DNA of 64,000 nucleotides from Lysobacter sp. MMG2 (GCF_016735495.2 NZ_JAERQY020000001.1:682001-746000), one strand, 5' to 3'. Positions 18,023 to 28,333 are shown, numbered from the stretch's first letter. The notes: generated by a model not told the origin, from the letters alone. Program-made: numbers and translations.

Positions 18023-18433
18023 GTGCGCAACTTCGACTCGATCCGCCGCCACCTCCAGGCCGCGAAATTCCGCCTGACCGATCATGACGTGGACGTCGTG
18101 TGCATCGAGCTCTCACTCGAGCACGGCACGCGCCACCAGGCGATCTTCCTCTCCGAACTGGACGACGATGACGGTCGTCCCTACCTGCGCGTCAGCACCG
18201 CGGTCGCGCCGATCACCGGCCTGGACGCGAAGAAGGCGCTGATCTTCAACTGGCAGAGCCGCGTGGGCTACCTCGCCATCGGCGACCTCGATGGCGTGCC
18301 GCATCTGCAACTGTGCGAGAACCGCCCCTACGACGGCCTGGATGCGTCGGAGATCGATCGGCTGGTGCTGGAGATCGGCGGCCTGGGTGATCGCATGGAG
18401 CGGATGCTGTCGGCGGGTGGCGATCTGTTCTGA
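18023..18433 (+). CDS. Conserved-type hypothetical protein, 136 aa, acidic and soluble
   Basis: A GTG start with an AAGGAG ribosome binding site 8 bases upstream makes the start secure. The product has no signal peptide or membrane segment. It shows alternating beta and helix segments (VDVVCIELSLEHG, YLRVSTAVAPI, KALIFNWQSRVGYLAI), and then LHLQLCENRP-like text and a C-terminal helix (IDRLVLEIGGLGDRMERML). The shape recalls YbjN/secretion-chaperone-like folds, but this is only an impression. It starts 38 bp from the divergent ATL gene and ends directly before the (GGGATTC)10 run. Confidence 0.65.
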   Translation: MRNFDSIRRHLQAAKFRLTDHDVDVVCIELSLEHGTRHQAIFLSELDDDDGRPYLRVSTAVAPITGLDAKKALIFNWQSRVGYLAIGDLDGVPHLQLCENRPYDGLDASEIDRLVLEIGGLGDRMERMLSAGGDLF

Positions 18434-18439
18434 TTCTTC

Positions 18440-18509
18440 GGGATTCGGGATTCGGGATTCGGGATTCGGGATTCGGGATTCGGGATTCGGGATTCGGGAT
18501 TCGGGATTC
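18440..18509. repeat. Perfect tandem heptamer (GGGATTC) x10
   Basis: Ten uninterrupted copies of the 7-mer GGGATTC begin seven bases after the stop of the gene ending at 18433 and end 20 bases before a terminator hairpin. A 7-base unit cycles through all frames, so the run has no stop on some frames and mimics a peptide repeat (NPESRIP) on the minus strand; I do not consider that coding. Diverged GAATCTC/GAATCCC copies follow at about 18560-18580. Short runs of this heptamer are common between genes in Xanthomonadaceae. Confidence 0.95.
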
Positions 18510-18528
18510 GCAGGATCATGCAAACAAG

Positions 18529-18557
18529 AAGCCCGCCGATGGCGGGCTTTTGCTTTT
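18529..18557. terminator. Bidirectional Rho-independent terminator
   Basis: Stem AAGCCCGCC with a GAT loop and its complement is followed on the plus strand by TTTTGCTTTT. On the minus strand the tail is also T-rich (CTTCTTGTTT). It serves the unknown gene ending at 18433 and the convergent phosphate transporter gene. Confidence 0.82.
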
Positions 18558-18586
18558 ACGAATCTCCAATCTCGAATCCCGGCGTC

Positions 18587-19714
18587 TCACGCCCAGCCGA
18601 ACATCCGGAACATCTCAAAGCACAGATACGCGATGCCGCCGGCGGCGGGAATCGTCAGGATCCACGCCCAGATCATCTTCTCCACCACGGTCCACTTGAT
18701 GGCGTTGAAGCGCTTGGCCGTGCCCACGCCCATGATCGCGGACGAAATATTGTGCGTGGTCGAGACCGGAATACCCAACGTGGACGCCGCCATGATCACC
18801 GAGGCCGCGCTGGTTTCCGCGGCGAAGCCGTTGATCGGATGCAGCTTCACCAGCTTGTGGCCGAGCGTCTTGATGATGCGCCAGCCGCCCGCGGCGGTGC
18901 CGGCGGCCATCACGATGGCGCACGTCAGCTTGATCCACAGGTCGATGTCGTTGTGTTCCAGCGCGTTCTTCGAGGGATGCAGGAATGCCAGCCACGACGG
19001 CAGGTTGTCCAGCGTGCCCGCCGACTGCGCCCCCACCAGCGCCAGCGCGATGATGCCCATGGTCTTCTGCGCATCGTTCATGCCGTGCGCGAAGCCCATG
19101 CCGGCGGCGGAGGCGAGCTGCGCTTTGCCGAAGAACGCGTTTACCCAACGCGGACGCGCCATGCGCGCGAGGAAGCCGCCGCTACGCGCCATGAACGAAA
19201 TGATCGCGAACAGCAGTCCCATCACCAGGAAGCCGGCGGCGAAGCCCAGCAGCGGCGAGGACACCATCGGCACGATGACCTTCCACAGCACGCCGGCGCT
19301 CTTGTACCAGGGGTCGGCCGGATGCGACCAGATCACCGAGTGCCAGTTGTTGCTCGCCGCGGCCACCGCCGCGCCGCACAGACCGCCGATCAGCGCGTGC
19401 GAGGACGAGGACGGCAGGCCCTTCCACCACGTGATCAGGTTCCACACGATCGCGCCCAGCAGCGCGCACAGGATCAGCTGCGAAGTGACTTCGACCACGC
19501 CCGTGTCGAGCAGGCCGGAGGCGATCGTCTTGGCGACGGCCGTGCCCCACAGCGCACCGAGCAGGTTGGTGATCGCCGCCAGTGCCACCGCCTGCATCGG
19601 CGAGAGCACCTTGGTCGCGACGACGGTCGCGATGGAGTTGGCGGTGTCGTGGAAGCCGTTGATGTACTCGAACGCGAGCGCCGCGAACACCACGACCAGG
19701 ACCAGGGTCAGCAT
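18587..19714 (-). CDS. pit: Low-affinity inorganic phosphate transporter, PiT family
   Basis: The 375-residue membrane protein carries both copies of the PiT signature: GFHDTANSIAT near residue 20 and GMNDAQKTMGI in the second half; PVSTTHN follows later. About ten hydrophobic helices flank them. PiT proteins import phosphate with a proton or cation, often as a neutral metal-phosphate complex. The DUF47 gene lies 12 bp upstream on the same strand; this DUF47-pit pair is widespread, and the partner is thought to modulate transport. I did not find a convincing Pho box upstream. Confidence 0.92.
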   Translation of the reverse strand: MLTLVLVVVFAALAFEYINGFHDTANSIATVVATKVLSPMQAVALAAITNLLGALWGTAVAKTIASGLLDTGVVEVTSQLILCALLGAIVWNLITWWKGLPSSSSHALIGGLCGAAVAAASNNWHSVIWSHPADPWYKSAGVLWKVIVPMVSSPLLGFAAGFLVMGLLFAIISFMARSGGFLARMARPRWVNAFFGKAQLASAAGMGFAHGMNDAQKTMGIIALALVGAQSAGTLDNLPSWLAFLHPSKNALEHNDIDLWIKLTCAIVMAAGTAAGGWRIIKTLGHKLVKLHPINGFAAETSAASVIMAASTLGIPVSTTHNISSAIMGVGTAKRFNAIKWTVVEKMIWAWILTIPAAGGIAYLCFEMFRMFGWA

Positions 19715-19726
19715 CGGCCCGGCCCC

Positions 19727-20353
19727 TTACGAGTTCTTCAACACGATTTCGTAGGCGACCACGCCGGCTTCGCGGCAGCGGTCGATGGCCTTCTCCAGGA
19801 TCTCGAAGAACTCCTTGAGCAGGAACATCTGCAGGTTGTCCAGGCGGCCGGAATAGATGTCGCGGTACAGCTCGAGCATCAGGCGGTCGGCTTCGTTCTC
19901 CAGGGAGCGCAGCTGGTCGTTGAGCGCCTTCATCGGCTCCAGCTTGAGGTGGCGCAGCTGCTGCACCATCTGCACGACCACGGCCGAGGCCTGCTCGAGC
20001 ATCGCCGCGCGCGGCGCGAAGTCGATGTGCTCCAGGTGGCGCGTGGCGAGCGAATAGCGGTCGGCGAACTTCTCGACCTGCTTGGGAATCTTGTACAGCG
20101 CCGAGGCCAGGGCTTCGATGTCCTCGCGCTCGATCGGGGTGATGAAGCTGTTGACCAGCTCCTGGCTGATCTTGTCGGAGGCGTCGCGTTCGCGCTGGCG
20201 GGCCAGCTTGAAGGCGTCCAGCGCGGGCTGGCGATCGGCGGCCTTGAGCATCGCGTGGAGGGCCTTGGTGCTGTCGTGGGCGGCGACGGCGGCCTCCTCC
20301 AGCAGCGTATAGAACTGGTTGCCTTGGCCGAAGATCGTTTGCAGGGAGAACAT
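19727..20353 (-). CDS. DUF47 (PhoU-like) regulator of Pit transporter
   Basis: The 208-residue protein is almost entirely helical, with heptad-like spacing and family motifs (EEAAVAAHDSTKAL, ERDASDKISQEL, TPIEREDIEAL). This is the DUF47/TIGR00153 pattern, a fold related to PhoU. Products are cytoplasmic and are thought to control the adjacent PiT phosphate transporter. It is the first gene of a two-gene unit with pit (12-bp gap). A G-rich ribosome binding site precedes the ATG. Confidence 0.88.
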   Translation of the reverse strand: MFSLQTIFGQGNQFYTLLEEAAVAAHDSTKALHAMLKAADRQPALDAFKLARQRERDASDKISQELVNSFITPIEREDIEALASALYKIPKQVEKFADRYSLATRHLEHIDFAPRAAMLEQASAVVVQMVQQLRHLKLEPMKALNDQLRSLENEADRLMLELYRDIYSGRLDNLQMFLLKEFFEILEKAIDRCREAGVVAYEIVLKNS

Positions 20354-20601
20354 GCTGAGGGGGCCTCGTGATGCCGGAACGCCCGGCTCGGTGGGGACTG
20401 CGGGGCGAATTATGACGGTTTGGCGTCAAAGGCGCGCGCCCATGCGGCGGTTGAAATTGGCGGGCCTGCTACCATCCCTTGGCTTTCCCCCTCCTTGCCC
20501 CCTTCAGATCTGATGGACGACGACCCAGAACGGCCGCCCAGCGCCGCCACGCCCCCTCACGGCGCGTGCACTCCAGCCTGCCATCCTGAGGTACGGACCG
20601 C

Positions 20602-21939
20602 ATGCTGGAACTCCTGATCGTCATTGCCCTGATCGTCCTCAACGCCTTCTTCGCGATGTCGGAGATGGCGCTGATGACCTCGCGCAAGATCAAGCTCAAG
20701 CAGATGTCCGAGACGAGCCGCGGCGCCCAGGTGGCGCTGGAGCTGGCTGAGCACCCCGACAATCTGCTGTCCACCGTGCAGGTGGGCATCACCTCCATCG
20801 GCATCCTCACCGGCACCTTCGGCGGCGAGTCCATCGGCCTGGCCATCGCCGGCTGGGTGCAGGGCGTGTGGCCCAATGCCGCCCAGTACGCCCGCCCGAT
20901 CGGCCTGGGCACGGCGGTCACGCTGATCACGGCCGCCTCGGTGATCTTCGGCGAGCTGATCCCCAAGCGCCTGGCCCTCACCGCGTCCGAGCGCATCGCC
21001 TGCGCGGTCGCGATCCCGTTGTACTGGCTGTCGCGCATCGCGCGCCCCGCCGTCGCGGGCCTGGGCGCGATCAACCGTTTTTTCCTGCGCATGTTCGGCG
21101 TGAAGGACGACGCACGCAGCGAGATCAGCGAAGAGGAAATCCGCCTGCTGGTGAGCGAAAGCCACGAGCAGGGCGTGATCGACAACGACGAGCGCAAGAT
21201 GATGAACCGCGTGCTCGGCCTGGGCGACCGCACCGCCGAAAGCCTGATGACGCCGCGCACGCGCATCGCCTGGCTGGACGCGTCCGTCGACTTCGCGCAG
21301 AACCTGGAGTCGATGCGGCAGACGCCGTTCTCGCGCTATCCGGTGTACCGCCACAACGACAGTGAAGTGCTGGGCATCCTGGAAGTGAAGTCGCTGCTGG
21401 ACCGCCTCGACGAGAAGGCGCCGGACCTGTTCAAGGAGCTGCGCGAGCCGTTGTTCGTCTCCGAGTCCACGCACGCGATGAAGCTGCTGGAGATCTTCCG
21501 CGAGGAACAGCAATCGCTCGCGCTCGTGGTGGACGAATACGGCGACATCAGCGGCGTGGTCACCATCGCCGACCTGATGGACGCCGTGGTCGGCCGCGTG
21601 CATTCCGTCGGCGTGCCCGGCGGCGAGGCCGAGGACGATAACAACGCGCCGGTGGTGGAACGTCCGGATGGCTCGTTCCTGCTCGACGGCTCGCTGCCGG
21701 TGGAAGACCTGCGCGAGCTGATCGGCGGCGGTCGCCTGCCCGACGAGGACGAGCACGACTTCCACACCGCGGCGGGCATGGTGATCGCGCATTTCGGCCG
21801 AATTCCCTATGTCGGCGAGCATTTCGACTGGGCGCAGTGGCGTATCGAAGTCGTGGACCTGGACGGCCCGCGCATCGACAAGCTGCTGCTTTCCCGACGC
21901 CCCGAACCGGAGCCGGTGACGGATGACACCTCCGGCTGA
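20602..21939 (+). CDS. CNNM/CorC-type membrane protein with paired CBS domains (HlyC/CorC family)
   Basis: The 445-residue protein has an N-terminal DUF21 (CNNM) transmembrane region (about residues 1-180, starting LLIVIALIVLNAFFAMSEMAL). Two CBS domains follow (VMTPRTRIAWLD-type start and VVDEYGDISGVVTI), then a CorC_HlyC C-terminal domain (DGSLPVEDLRELI). Proteins of this build are linked to Mg2+/Co2+ efflux and membrane resistance. The ExoD-like gene overlaps the 3' end by 17 bp, implying a two-gene operon with coupled translation. Confidence 0.88.
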   Translation: MLELLIVIALIVLNAFFAMSEMALMTSRKIKLKQMSETSRGAQVALELAEHPDNLLSTVQVGITSIGILTGTFGGESIGLAIAGWVQGVWPNAAQYARPIGLGTAVTLITAASVIFGELIPKRLALTASERIACAVAIPLYWLSRIARPAVAGLGAINRFFLRMFGVKDDARSEISEEEIRLLVSESHEQGVIDNDERKMMNRVLGLGDRTAESLMTPRTRIAWLDASVDFAQNLESMRQTPFSRYPVYRHNDSEVLGILEVKSLLDRLDEKAPDLFKELREPLFVSESTHAMKLLEIFREEQQSLALVVDEYGDISGVVTIADLMDAVVGRVHSVGVPGGEAEDDNNAPVVERPDGSFLLDGSLPVEDLRELIGGGRLPDEDEHDFHTAAGMVIAHFGRIPYVGEHFDWAQWRIEVVDLDGPRIDKLLLSRRPEPEPVTDDTSG

Positions 21940-22564
21940 CCGCGATCGCCACGAATACCGCGAGGCGGGTACGCGGGCGTTGCTGGACGTGTTCGCCGCG
22001 GGTGATCCCAACGAGCAGCTGCGCATGGGCGACGTGCTGCACGGCCTGGGCGACCGTTCGTTCGGCATGCTGCTGTTCGTCTCGACGATCCCGGCGTTCA
22101 TTCCGATTCCCGGCGTCGGCGGCGCGGTCAGCGGGCCGCTGGTGATCCTGATCGGACTGCAGTTGCTGATCGGCCTGCGCCAGCCGTGGTTGCCGAAGTT
22201 CCTCGCGCGACGCGGCCCGCACCGTCATGCGATGGCGCGATTCCGCGATCTGCTGGCGCCGTGGCTGACGCGGCTGGAGAAGGTCGTGAAGCCGCGCCTG
22301 CCGGTGCTGCTCGACCACCGCCTCGCCGATTTCTTCACCGGCCTGCTGCTGTTGCTGCTGGGCCTGCTGCTGTCGCTGCCGATTCCCTTCACGAACTATC
22401 TGTTCGGTGCATTGCTGCTGCTGTTCGCACTCGCATTGCTGGAGCGCGACGGCTGGCTGCTGTGCGCGGCGTGGGGTGCGGGCGTCGTGGCGATCACGGT
22501 GTTCGGCGTGCTGTCAGGAAGCCTGGCCGCGGTCGCCGCGCGTTGGATCGACATGCTGTTCTGA
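21923..22564 (+). CDS. ExoD-family exopolysaccharide synthesis membrane protein
   Basis: The 213-residue protein matches the ExoD family pattern. A soluble N-terminal part with LRMGDVLHGLGDRSFGMLLF leads into a glycine/proline loop (IPIPGVGGAVSGPL) and four or more hydrophobic segments in the C-terminal half. ExoD affects exopolysaccharide production and alkaline tolerance in rhizobia; the molecular role is not known. It overlaps the CorC-like gene by 17 bp and is presumably translated with it. No polysaccharide genes lie nearby. Confidence 0.82.
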   Translation: MTPPADRDRHEYREAGTRALLDVFAAGDPNEQLRMGDVLHGLGDRSFGMLLFVSTIPAFIPIPGVGGAVSGPLVILIGLQLLIGLRQPWLPKFLARRGPHRHAMARFRDLLAPWLTRLEKVVKPRLPVLLDHRLADFFTGLLLLLLGLLLSLPIPFTNYLFGALLLLFALALLERDGWLLCAAWGAGVVAITVFGVLSGSLAAVAARWIDMLF

Positions 22565-22632
22565 CTTCAGTGCCCTCTCCGCCCACCGGAGAGGGGTTGG
22601 AGTGAAAGCAAGCCAGCCACGCTGACAGCCAA

Positions 22633-22679
22633 CCCTCATCCGCCTGCCGGCACCTTCTCCCGCAAGCGGGAGAGGGGCT
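22633..22679. repeat. Dispersed intergenic repeat, copy 1 (with hairpin)
   Basis: A 27-base block (22633-22659, starting CCCTCATCCGCC) is identical to 63026-63052. Here it runs into a hairpin (CTCTCCCGC-type arms around GCAA; bases about 22655-22675). It sits between convergent genes, as mobile REP-like elements often do. Confidence 0.75.
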
Positions 22680-22725
22680 TCATCTGGGTGGTTGTCGTAG
22701 CGGCCTCGAACTTCTCATCCAACAA

Positions 22726-22752
22726 AAAGGCCCCGCAATGCGGGGGCCTTTC
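22726..22752 (-). terminator. Rho-independent terminator of purA
   Basis: An imperfect GC-rich stem (AAAGGCCCCGCA pairing with TGCGGGGGCCTTT, one bulged G) is followed on the minus strand by TTTTT. It lies 23 bp past the purA stop. Confidence 0.82.
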
Positions 22753-22774
22753 GTTCTTTCGATCGACGCTTCGC

Positions 22775-24307
<1,533 letters not shown>

Positions 24308-24493
24308 TCAGGAACGGATCCACCACAGCGACAGCAGGCCCAGCCCGACCACGATCGCGCCCACCACCCGCAGGTGGCGGTCCGGCATGGCGTGGAGCTG
24401 TTCGGCGGCCCGTTTCCAGCCGCGCGGGGCGACGAACAGGAACAGCCCTTCCAGCACCGCCACCAGGCACAGGGCCGAGACCAGTTCGAGCAT
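24308..24493 (-). CDS. DUF2065 (YjeT-like) small membrane protein
   Basis: The 61-residue product has two hydrophobic segments (ELVSALCLVAVLEGLFLFVAP and VVGAIVVGLGLLSLWWI) around a short basic loop with GWKRAAEQL. This size, topology and the position directly after hflC and before purA match YjeT/DUF2065. It is an inner-membrane protein of unknown function. The gene begins 9 bp after hflC and belongs to the hfl operon. Confidence 0.8.
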   Translation of the reverse strand: MLELVSALCLVAVLEGLFLFVAPRGWKRAAEQLHAMPDRHLRVVGAIVVGLGLLSLWWIRS

Positions 24494-24502
24494 GTGGGCC
24501 GG

Positions 24503-25366
24503 TCAGCGGTCCGAACGCAGGTACTGCAGGAACGGGTCGTCGCGGTCGAGCACGACCACGCCGTCGCCATCCGCGAACGCCTTGCGGTACGCCTCCAGGC
24601 TGCGCTGGAACGCGTAGAAACTCGGGTCCTTGTTCGCGGCCTGCGCATACAGGCGGGTCGCCTCGGCATCGCCCTCGCCGCGCAGCTTCTGCGCGTCGCG
24701 CTCGGCCTCGGCCACGATCACCTGCTTGTCGCGATCGGCCTGGGCACGGATGGCCTGTGCCTGCTCCACACCCTCGGCGCGCAGCTGGCTGGCCACCTGC
24801 AGGCGCTGGCTGCGCATCTGGTTGTAAACCGAGCCGACCACGTTGCTGTCCTGCGGCAGCTCGATGCGCTTGATGCGGATATCGACGATCTTCACGCCCA
24901 GCGTCTGGGCGCCTTGGTTGATGGCGTCGAGCTGGCGACCGATCACCGAAGTGCGGTCGCCCGACACCACCTGCTGCAGCGTGCGCGAGTTGATCTCGTT
25001 GCGCAGCGAGTCGCGGATGATCGGCGCCAGGCGCTCGACTGCGGTGGTCTCATCGCCGCCGGTGGCGCGGTAGAAAGCGCGCAGGTCATGGATGCGGCCC
25101 AACGCGAAGAAGTCGACGCTGACGTTCTGCTTGTCGGCGGTGAGGTAACGCTCCGGTTCGGCATCGAGCACTTGCAGTCGACGGTCGAACACGCGCGAGG
25201 TTTCCACCAGCGGCCACTTGAAGTGCAGGCCCGGACCGATGTCGGTACGCACCACGCGACCGAGGTTCAGCACGATCGCGCTGTGGCCTTCGCCGACCAC
25301 GAACACCGAGCCGAGCAATGCGAACAGGGCCGCGACGACGGCGGCGATCCACAGGGAGAATTTCAT
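24503..25366 (-). CDS. hflC: HflC, SPFH/prohibitin-family modulator of FtsH protease
   Basis: The 287-residue protein has one N-terminal membrane helix (AAVVAALFALLGSVFVVGEG), an SPFH/band-7 domain, and a long charged coiled coil (about residues 170-255, rich in Glu, Ala, Gln and Arg). HflC pairs with HflK to form a large periplasmic-side cage around FtsH. The ATG overlaps the hflK stop (ATGA) and has a strong GAGGAGGTGA ribosome binding site inside hflK, showing tight coupling. ftsH itself is encoded at 31.1-33.0 kb. Confidence 0.93.
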   Translation of the reverse strand: MKFSLWIAAVVAALFALLGSVFVVGEGHSAIVLNLGRVVRTDIGPGLHFKWPLVETSRVFDRRLQVLDAEPERYLTADKQNVSVDFFALGRIHDLRAFYRATGGDETTAVERLAPIIRDSLRNEINSRTLQQVVSGDRTSVIGRQLDAINQGAQTLGVKIVDIRIKRIELPQDSNVVGSVYNQMRSQRLQVASQLRAEGVEQAQAIRAQADRDKQVIVAEAERDAQKLRGEGDAEATRLYAQAANKDPSFYAFQRSLEAYRKAFADGDGVVVLDRDDPFLQYLRSDR

Positions 25367-26484
25367 CGCGTCACCTCCTCGCGTCCGGTCGGCCGGGGCG
25401 AGCGTGCGGGGCGTCCCGTGTCAGCGGGCTCGGGGGTGATGGTCGGCGTCAGCAGGTCCGGCGTGAGCAGCGGCGAGCTCGGTGTCGCGGGCGCGGCACG
25501 CTTGTCGCCCATCGGCACGTAGATCAGCTGGCGCGAATCGCCGCCGATGATCGTGCGGCTGCCGGCGAGCACGTCCTGCACGGTGTCCAGCCACAGGCGC
25601 TTGCGCGTGACCTCGGGGGCGTTCTTGTACTGGTCCACCAGCAACGAGAAGCGCGTCGCGTCGCCCTCGGCGCGGGCCACCGAAGCCGCCTTGTAGCCCT
25701 CGGCGGCGGCGCGTACGCGCGAGGCCTCACCGCGCGCTTCCGGCACGATCTGCTTGGCGTACGCCTGGGCCTGGTTGATCGCCGTGGTCTTCTCGGAGGC
25801 GGCGCGCTGCACTTCGTCGAACGCGTCCTTCACCTCGTCCGGCGGACGGGCGTTGGGCAGGTTGAGTTCGGTCACGACCAAGCCGGTGCGGTAATCCTGC
25901 AACGAAGCCTGCAGGCGCTGGCGCACCGTGGTGGTGAGCTCGGAGCGCGCATTGAGCACGGTGTCCAGGTCGGAGCGGCCGACCTGTTCGCGCACGGCGC
26001 TCTGCGCGGCTTCCTTCAGGACACGGTCGGCGTCGCGCGAACCGAACAGGTACATCTGCGGATCGCCGATGCGGTACTGAACGTTGATCTCGACGTTCAC
26101 CATGTTCGCATCGCGGGTGAACACCGGGACGGTGTCGCTGTAGGCGTTGCTCTGCGTGGCGTTGACCTTGGTCACGCGCTCGATCGGCCACGGCGCCTTG
26201 AAGTGCGGTCCGGGCTGCAGCACGCGCGAGAACTGGCCGAAGCGCAGGACCACGCCGCGCTCCTGCTCGGTCACCAGGACGAAGCAGTTGAACACCAGCC
26301 AGAGGCCGAAGACGATGCCGACCCAGCGCAGGATGCTGCCGCCGCCACCGCCACCACCGCCGCCTCCGAAGAGGCCGCGCAGCGGATCGAGCAAGGCGTC
26401 GAGGCCGCGCCCACCGGGCCTGCGGCGCGGGGTTCGTCCGTTCGAACCGCCGGAATTGTCACTGCCAGGGGTGTTCCAGGCCAT
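25363..26484 (-). CDS. hflK: HflK, SPFH-family modulator of FtsH protease
   Basis: The 373-residue protein starts with a Gly/Arg/Pro-rich cytoplasmic region that includes ten glycines in a row, as in other HflK proteins. A membrane helix (ILRWVGIVFGLWLVFNCFVL) follows, then an SPFH domain and a coiled-coil region. The C-terminal tail is proline-rich. With HflC it regulates FtsH-mediated turnover of membrane proteins. It shares four bases with hflC. A good sigma70-like promoter lies 55-83 bp upstream, so hflKC may be transcribed independently of hflX. Confidence 0.93.
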   Translation of the reverse strand: MAWNTPGSDNSGGSNGRTPRRRPGGRGLDALLDPLRGLFGGGGGGGGGGSILRWVGIVFGLWLVFNCFVLVTEQERGVVLRFGQFSRVLQPGPHFKAPWPIERVTKVNATQSNAYSDTVPVFTRDANMVNVEINVQYRIGDPQMYLFGSRDADRVLKEAAQSAVREQVGRSDLDTVLNARSELTTTVRQRLQASLQDYRTGLVVTELNLPNARPPDEVKDAFDEVQRAASEKTTAINQAQAYAKQIVPEARGEASRVRAAAEGYKAASVARAEGDATRFSLLVDQYKNAPEVTRKRLWLDTVQDVLAGSRTIIGGDSRQLIYVPMGDKRAAPATPSSPLLTPDLLTPTITPEPADTGRPARSPRPTGREEVTR

Positions 26485-26538
26485 GCCTGCTCCAAGAAGG
26501 GGGTGCGCGTCCGCATTCAGGCGCGCTGACGTGCGTCG

Positions 26539-26567
26539 ATTCTAGGTGGGGGTGCGGTGTGCCTCAA
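26539..26567 (-). promoter_or_regulatory. Predicted sigma70-type promoter of hflKC
   Basis: On the minus strand TTGAGG (26567-26562) and TAGAAT (26544-26539) are separated by 17 bases, close to the sigma70 consensus. The predicted start lies about 45-50 bp before the hflK ATG. Confidence 0.5.
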
Positions 26568-26597
26568 GCAAGGCGCGTCGGAACGCGCCCAAGCCGC

Positions 26598-27977
26598 TCA
26601 GGCCGCATCTTCGTCGTCCTGCTCGGGCAAAAGCGGCCGCAAGGCTTCGCCATGCGCCTGCACGAACAGCCGCTGCGCATCGGCCAACGGCAGGTCCACG
26701 CGGATCCGCCAGCCGTGCTCGTCGTGATCCTCGCCGCGCACCGCGCCCAGATCGTGCAGGCGAGCGCGCAGTTTCGCGGCCTGCGGCGGCAGGCGCACCT
26801 CACCGACGACGTGGCGCAGCTCCAGGGCTTCGGCCAGGGCCTGCCGCAGCAGATCCAGGCCGGTGCCGTCGCGCGCGGACAGCCATACGCGCACCCGGCC
26901 TTCGGCCGGGCGGTCGATGCGCGGCTGCACCGGCTCGCTGCCGTCGCCGTTGCCGAGGCGGTCGATCTTGTTGAACACCAGCAGTTGCGGCAGATCGCCG
27001 GCGCCGATGTCCTTGAGCACTTCATCGACCTGGGCGATGCGCTCGTCGCGCAGCGGATCGGCCGCGTCGACGACGTGCAGCAGCAGGTCGGCCTCGCGCG
27101 ATTCGGAAAGGGTCGAACGGAACGCCGCGACCAGCTCGTGCGGCAGATCGCGCACGAAACCGACCGTATCGGCCAGCACCACGCCGCCGCCGGAGAGCTC
27201 GATGCGGCGCACCGTCGGGTCCAGCGTCGCGAACAACTGGTCGGCGGCGTAGGCATCCGCGCCGGTCAATGCGTTGAACAGGGTCGACTTGCCGGCGTTG
27301 GTGTAGCCGACCAGCGCCACGCGCGGCAGCTCGCTGCGCACGCGCGCGCGACGCATCTGCGTGCGCTGCACTTCCACTTTTTCCAGGCGCTTCTGCAGCT
27401 GTTCCAGGCGCTTCTGCAGAAGGCGGCGGTCGGTCTCCAGCTGGGTTTCGCCGGGGCCGCGCAGGCCGATCGAACCACCGCGCTGACGCTCCAGGTGGGT
27501 CCAGCCGCGCACCAGGCGTGTGGACATGTGCTTGAGCTGTGCGAGCTCGACCTGCAGCTTGCCGTCATGGCTGTGGGCGCGCTGGGCGAAGATGTCCAGG
27601 ATCAATCCGGTGCGGTCGACCACACGGCGCTGCAGCGCCTTCTCGAGGTTGCGCTCCTGGCCGGGCGACAGCGGGTGGTTGATGAGGATAAGGTCCGCGC
27701 CGGTGGCGTCCGCGGCGGCCTTCACCTCTTCCAGCTTGCCGCTGCCGATCAGCATGGCGGCGTTGGGGCGGTCGATGCGCGCGGTCAGCACCGCGGCGAC
27801 CGTGGCGCCGGCGGAGCGTGCGAGGTCGGCGAACTCCTCCAGCAATCCCTCGTCCGGCGGACCGCCGGCGTGGGGTTGGATCAGGAGGGCGTGCTCGCCT
27901 TTGCGGGATCGTTCGAACAAACGGGTCAACCTGTGCGGGGGCAGGATGACAAGATGGGCGCCGACCCGCGGCCGCAC
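26598..27977 (-). CDS. hflX: HflX, ribosome-associated GTPase
   Basis: The protein has an N-terminal glycine-rich nucleotide/ribosome-binding domain (LLIQPHAGG, GSGKLEEVK), a helical linker with paired RRLLQKRLEQL repeats, and an Obg-type GTPase domain (GYTNAGKST P-loop, DTVGFVRDLP switch II, NKID). HflX splits stalled ribosomes in stress. The first in-frame start is GTG 27977, with no clear ribosome binding site. TTG 27920 (FERSRKGEHALL follows) would give the more usual family start, so the first 19 residues are doubtful. It lies 57 bp downstream of hfq. Confidence 0.92.
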   Translation of the reverse strand: MRPRVGAHLVILPPHRLTRLFERSRKGEHALLIQPHAGGPPDEGLLEEFADLARSAGATVAAVLTARIDRPNAAMLIGSGKLEEVKAAADATGADLILINHPLSPGQERNLEKALQRRVVDRTGLILDIFAQRAHSHDGKLQVELAQLKHMSTRLVRGWTHLERQRGGSIGLRGPGETQLETDRRLLQKRLEQLQKRLEKVEVQRTQMRRARVRSELPRVALVGYTNAGKSTLFNALTGADAYAADQLFATLDPTVRRIELSGGGVVLADTVGFVRDLPHELVAAFRSTLSESREADLLLHVVDAADPLRDERIAQVDEVLKDIGAGDLPQLLVFNKIDRLGNGDGSEPVQPRIDRPAEGRVRVWLSARDGTGLDLLRQALAEALELRHVVGEVRLPPQAAKLRARLHDLGAVRGEDHDEHGWRIRVDLPLADAQRLFVQAHGEALRPLLPEQDDEDAA

Positions 27978-28034
27978 AAGGGCCGCAGGTCATCGGCAAG
28001 CCGGCGTACGCCGCCGGCCCGCCCGGGCGACGCC

Positions 28035-28310
28035 TTATTCGGCCTCGTCGGAGCCCTCGCCGCCGCCTTCGGCGGACTGGACGTAGCCGCCACCCGGCCC
28101 CACGCGCACGTTGCGCGCCGGCACGACGGTGGAAATGGCGTGCTTGTAGACCATCTGGCTCACGGTGTTGCGCAGCAGGACCACGAACTGGTCGAAGGAT
28201 TCGATCGTGCCCTGCAGCTTGATGCCGTTGACCAGATAGACCGAAACCGGCACTCGTTCGCGTCGTAGCGCGTTCAGGAAAGGATCCTGCAAAGACTGTC
28301 CCTTGGACAT
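28035..28310 (-). CDS. hfq: RNA chaperone Hfq
   Basis: The 91-residue protein has the Sm1 motif ([20 protein letters not shown] around residues 15-35) and the Sm2 motif with YKHAIST near residue 55. The disordered tail after residue 70 is Gly/Glu-rich. Hfq hexamers pair small RNAs with messages. The gene order miaA-hfq-hflX is conserved. GGGGAA precedes the ATG and TATAAC lies 24-29 bp upstream. Confidence 0.97.
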   Translation of the reverse strand: MSKGQSLQDPFLNALRRERVPVSVYLVNGIKLQGTIESFDQFVVLLRNTVSQMVYKHAISTVVPARNVRVGPGGGYVQSAEGGGEGSDEAE

Positions 28311-28333
28311 ACGTAGTTCCCCAACTCGTTCTA

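Noticed and set aside
18113-18523. Minus-strand frame with a repeated NPESRIP peptide
   Set aside because: Produced by the 7-base DNA repeat reading through three frames; it lies antisense to a gene with a strong ribosome binding site.
18291-19754. Long plus-strand frames antisense to the Pit transporter gene
   Set aside because: The minus strand carries both PiT signatures; the plus-strand product has no motif and runs through the heptamer repeat.
26340-26370. (GCC/ACC)n trinucleotide-like stretch as a microsatellite
   Set aside because: It encodes the normal poly-Gly segment of HflK, which is common in that family.
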